Shown here piece by piece: positions 62,450-64,000 of a stretch of DNA of 64,000 nucleotides. The position numbers were made by a program, and so were the translations under genes. Below the pieces are notes generated by a model. It searched no databases. It was not told the origin of the DNA and saw nothing but the letters and a program-made list of their open reading frames with translations. The stretch's first letter is position 1, and each line of letters begins with the position of its first letter. This stretch comes from Loktanella sp. M215 (GTDB taxonomy: Bacteria; Pseudomonadota; Alphaproteobacteria; Rhodobacterales; Rhodobacteraceae): contig NZ_WMEA01000001.1 of NCBI RefSeq assembly GCF_021735925.1, positions 1,394,001-1,458,000 on the forward strand, given 5' to 3'.

Positions 62450-63169
62450 CTAAACGTCCGGCAAGGCCGTAGCGACTTCGCTTGCCGCCTCCGTCAGTCC
62501 CGCAACCATGACCTCGATCCGATTATCCGAAAAGCGGCTGATCATCCCGAAAACCGAGAGGGTCAGGGCGACCTCGCCCGATCCATTGATCACCGGAACC
62601 GCGACGGCACCGATATCGGGCTCTGCTTCTCCGCAGTTGCGGGCAAAACCCTGAACCCGGATGCGCTGCAAGTCCTGCCGCAGGGCGTCAGTCATATCGT
62701 CCAACGTGGCGAGGGTCGATGCGGGTTGATGCGCAAGCCAGACCTTTCCTTGCGCCGATGAGGTCAGCCCGAGTTGTCGCCCGACCTGAATATGCACCGA
62801 AATCGGGCGCGGCGCGCTCGCCGTCGCCATACATACGATACCGACCGGCGCCGGTCGGCCCGCCATGACGGATTCGCCCAGTGACAGGCTAAGGCGCTCG
62901 ATGATGGGCAGGACCAGCTTTTTCAACGGATTCGTGCGTTCCGCGATTTGCCCCAGATGGATGATCCGATGACCCAACCCATAGACGCCCCGGTGTTGAG
63001 CGGACAGGATACCCAGCGCGTCAAGCGTCGCTAGATAGCGGTGCGCAGTCGCGGGACTCATGTCCAGATCGCGGGCAACAATCGCGGCGGTAATCTCTGG
63101 CTGCTGATCCGAGATCAGGTCAAGCAAGGCAAACGCCTTGATCAGCGATCCGTTCTGAAGCGTACTCAT
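62450..63169 (-). CDS. IclR-family transcriptional regulator
   Basis: 239 residues. The N-terminal winged helix is ALLDLISDQQPEITAAIVAR, DLDMSPATAHRYLATLDALG; the C-terminal effector domain has LGHRIIHLGQIAERT and LTSSAQGKVWLAHQP. IclR regulators commonly respond to aromatic or carbon-source metabolites. It is convergent with the AraC gene and downstream of the LysR gene. Confidence 0.9.
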   Translation of the reverse strand: MSTLQNGSLIKAFALLDLISDQQPEITAAIVARDLDMSPATAHRYLATLDALGILSAQHRGVYGLGHRIIHLGQIAERTNPLKKLVLPIIERLSLSLGESVMAGRPAPVGIVCMATASAPRPISVHIQVGRQLGLTSSAQGKVWLAHQPASTLATLDDMTDALRQDLQRIRVQGFARNCGEAEPDIGAVAVPVINGSGEVALTLSVFGMISRFSDNRIEVMVAGLTEAASEVATALPDV

Positions 63170-63248
63170 CTCTGCCGTAGCGTCTGGGGCGCGGGTCTAT
63201 CCATCGCACCGTGATACCCGGTTGCCGTTTCCCGCGCCAGAGCAGGCA

Positions 63249-64000
63249 TCAGGCGCACAGGTCCGGATCCTGGAACAGATCCAGGATCACGCTGCGGAGC
63301 CAGACGCACGCCGGATCGGTCATGGTGTTGGGGTGCCAGAGCATCAAGACCTTCTGGCGACCGCGTGGCAGCGCGATATCCAGCATCCGCGCCTGTCCTG
63401 CCGCAGCAAGCCGACGCGCGAACTGACCCGGTACGATGGCAAGCGCGTCGATGGTCCCCAGCAAATCGGGCAGCGCTCCGAAGTGACGCAATCTCAGGCA
63501 CACATTGTCTGTCAGGCCATGGTCGGCCACGACCTGTTCGATATCGTCTGCAAAGGTGGCGCTGGGGACTGCCAGAATCAGCCGCGACCGGTTCAGTTCC
63601 ACGGCCGCTGCAGCATCGGCGCTCAGCGATGGTGGCCCGATGACACGGTAATGCTCATCGAACAGATGGGCCTGAAGCAGGTTCAGTCCAGGCGGTGGCA
63701 GCAATCCCAGCGCCACATCCGCCTGCCGATGGGTCAGTGTTCTGTTCAAATCGTCGAACGGTGACGACACATTGCTTAGCCGTACGCCGGGTGCCAATTT
63801 GAAAATACGTTCCGCCAAAGGCGGCAGGAAGATCTGTTCGCCCAGTCCGGACAACGCGGTGCGGAATGTCCGCTGGCTTGTTTCTGGGGTGAATACCGGG
63901 GCAAGGGTCAGCGTGTTGTTGATACCGTCCAGGTGCATCCGAATTTCAGGCACGATCCGCGCGGTCAGCGCAGTCGGTTCCATTCCCTTCGGTCCCCGCA
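63249..64000 (-). CDS. LysR-family regulator, partial (N-terminus outside window)
   Basis: The frame stays open to the window edge: RGPKGMEPTALTARIVPEI is the linker that follows the LysR helix-turn-helix, so the DNA-binding domain lies beyond 64,000. The visible part is a full effector domain: FRTALSGLGEQIFLPPLAER, DVALGLLPPPGLNLLQAHLF and the C-terminal HPNTMTDPACVWLRSVILDL. It may read a signal related to the neighbouring catabolic genes. Confidence 0.85.
   Translation of the reverse strand, partial: RGPKGMEPTALTARIVPEIRMHLDGINNTLTLAPVFTPETSQRTFRTALSGLGEQIFLPPLAERIFKLAPGVRLSNVSSPFDDLNRTLTHRQADVALGLLPPPGLNLLQAHLFDEHYRVIGPPSLSADAAAAVELNRSRLILAVPSATFADDIEQVVADHGLTDNVCLRLRHFGALPDLLGTIDALAIVPGQFARRLAAAGQARMLDIALPRGRQKVLMLWHPNTMTDPACVWLRSVILDLFQDPDLCA

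Noticed and set aside
1..64000. CRISPR array or prophage
   Set aside because: No regularly spaced direct repeats and no cas, integrase, capsid or terminase genes were seen while reading the window.

Overview
The window looks like a chromosomal segment of a marine alphaproteobacterium of the Rhodobacteraceae/Roseobacter group. The evidence is the alpha-type ribosomal operon (secY-adk-rpsM-rpsK-rpoA-rplQ, no rpsD), a four-gene AapJQMP/BztABCD amino-acid ABC transporter, an ATP12-type F1 assembly chaperone, the rpmH-rnpA-yidD-ttcA-yidC-engB-argB neighbourhood, high GC, and several stand-alone LuxR/TetR/IclR regulators. This is judged from gene content and protein motifs only; no search was run.

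Positions 1-25,400 are compact core genome: the end of secY, adk and the ribosomal alpha operon with hairpins between its genes; a LuxR-type regulator with an intact acyl-homoserine-lactone pocket; rarA; the overlapping block crcB-rluC-HAD-ATP12; the aapJQMP-like operon; sixA-argB; a five-haem cytochrome c; engB, yidC, ttcA, yidD, rnpA and rpmH; a TVP38 membrane protein paired with a flavoprotein disulfide reductase; an orphan histidine kinase; and tRNA-Arg(ACG).

Positions 25,400-42,700 are accessory: a lone cytochrome P450, an exported unknown, an HxlR regulator divergent from a berberine-bridge-type oxidase, a broken universal stress gene, two related small membrane proteins, a Na+/Ca2+ exchanger, an amber-interrupted DUF1232 gene, and ChrB-N plus PAP2 genes. 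A broken DedA gene is joined to an agmatinase remnant at a 14-bp palindrome. A spermidine/putrescine-type ABC operon follows, with a metallo-beta-lactamase-fold hydrolase and a divergent TetR regulator.

Positions 42,780-50,100 are a transposon graveyard: remnants of IS5 (two), IS21, IS110 and IS3 (two, opposite strands) and a glycosyl-hydrolase fragment. Three apparently intact cyclic-di-GMP genes sit among them (MHYT-GGDEF-EAL, PilZ, GGDEF).

Positions 50,180-64,000 look like a catabolic island. A ketopantoate-reductase-family dehydrogenase and a ThDP decarboxylase with the benzoylformate-decarboxylase-type His run on the plus strand. They converge on an eight-gene minus-strand operon: aldehyde dehydrogenase, Liv-type ABC transporter (five genes), short-chain alcohol dehydrogenase, second aldehyde dehydrogenase. 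AraC, IclR and partial LysR regulators follow. Together these could import and oxidise an aromatic 2-hydroxy acid (mandelate-like) or aromatic alcohol/aldehyde to the acid. This is the strongest candidate for a little-described system here; its substrate is inference.
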